Program-made: the position numbers and the translations under genes | NCBI GenBank assembly: GCA_007127595.1 | Contig: SKZA01000120.1 | Coordinates: forward strand, 1 to 5,390 | From: Kiritimatiellia bacterium | GTDB lineage: Bacteria > Verrucomicrobiota > Kiritimatiellia > SLAD01 | Length of the DNA stretch: 5,390 nt | Reading direction: 5' to 3' | Shown: positions 5,319 through 5,390 of the stretch, piece by piece | How the letters are laid out: every line of letters begins with the position of its first letter | Numbering within the stretch: the stretch's first letter is position 1 | The notes under the pieces: model-generated | Seen by the model: the letters and a program-made list of their open reading frames with translations, nothing else | Told to the model about the DNA's origin: nothing | The model's database searches: none

Positions 5319-5390
5319 TTTGTTAATCCGCCGGTGGCGGACGGGATGGGACGCGACCAACACGTGAAGAAGTGTCTGCCTCGTCCGTTC

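Noticed and set aside
5056..5367. Plus-strand open frame rich in Phe, Leu and Ala that looks like a membrane protein
   Set aside because: It is the antisense reading of the lysine-rich repeat (AAG/AAA read as CTT/TTT) and runs through the terminator hairpin; it has no ribosome binding site.

Overview
The window looks like a chromosomal segment of a bacterium with moderately high GC content, probably from the PVC group (Verrucomicrobiota/Kiritimatiellota-like). The placement is an inference from three things: a tiny lysine-alanine histone-H1-like gene, a beta-sandwich lipoprotein domain of a style common in Verrucomicrobiota-type genomes (W..L..G at one end, YRL near the other), and the overall gene style. 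No ribosomal RNA or other firm taxonomic marker is present.

All six genes I accept lie on the minus strand, so transcription runs from right to left. At the right edge (5124-5303) is a 59-residue histone-like protein of AKKK-type repeats. It has a strong ribosome binding site and is followed by a GAAA-capped hairpin and a perfect 15-bp terminator stem with a T-tract. Next comes a gene-free stretch of about 215 bases holding G/C-rich inverted repeats and a candidate nrdR promoter, with a near-consensus NrdR box over its -10 region. nrdR (4364-4819) follows, then, 7 bases on, an unrecognised 216-residue protein (3706-4356) that should share its transcript.

A 167-base spacer with a 13-bp direct repeat and hairpins separates this pair from a 699-residue thioredoxin-like DUF255/YyaL/SSP411-family protein (1439-3538). 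Downstream are a secreted protein with a Pro/Glu-rich tail (536-1375) and a small putative lipoprotein (166-561) whose start overlaps the end of the preceding gene by 26 bases. The last 165 bases at the left edge show no gene I can support.

Functionally the window splits in two. The right half is DNA-related: a DNA-compacting polycation, and the ATP/dATP-sensing repressor of ribonucleotide reductase genes with a partner of unknown function. The left half is a thiol-fold protein followed by two exported envelope proteins of unknown function. I see no mobile element, CRISPR array or defence system. The best leads are the probable autoregulatory NrdR box, the unknown gene coupled to nrdR, the overlapping envelope-protein pair, and two G8 coding tracts that could slip.
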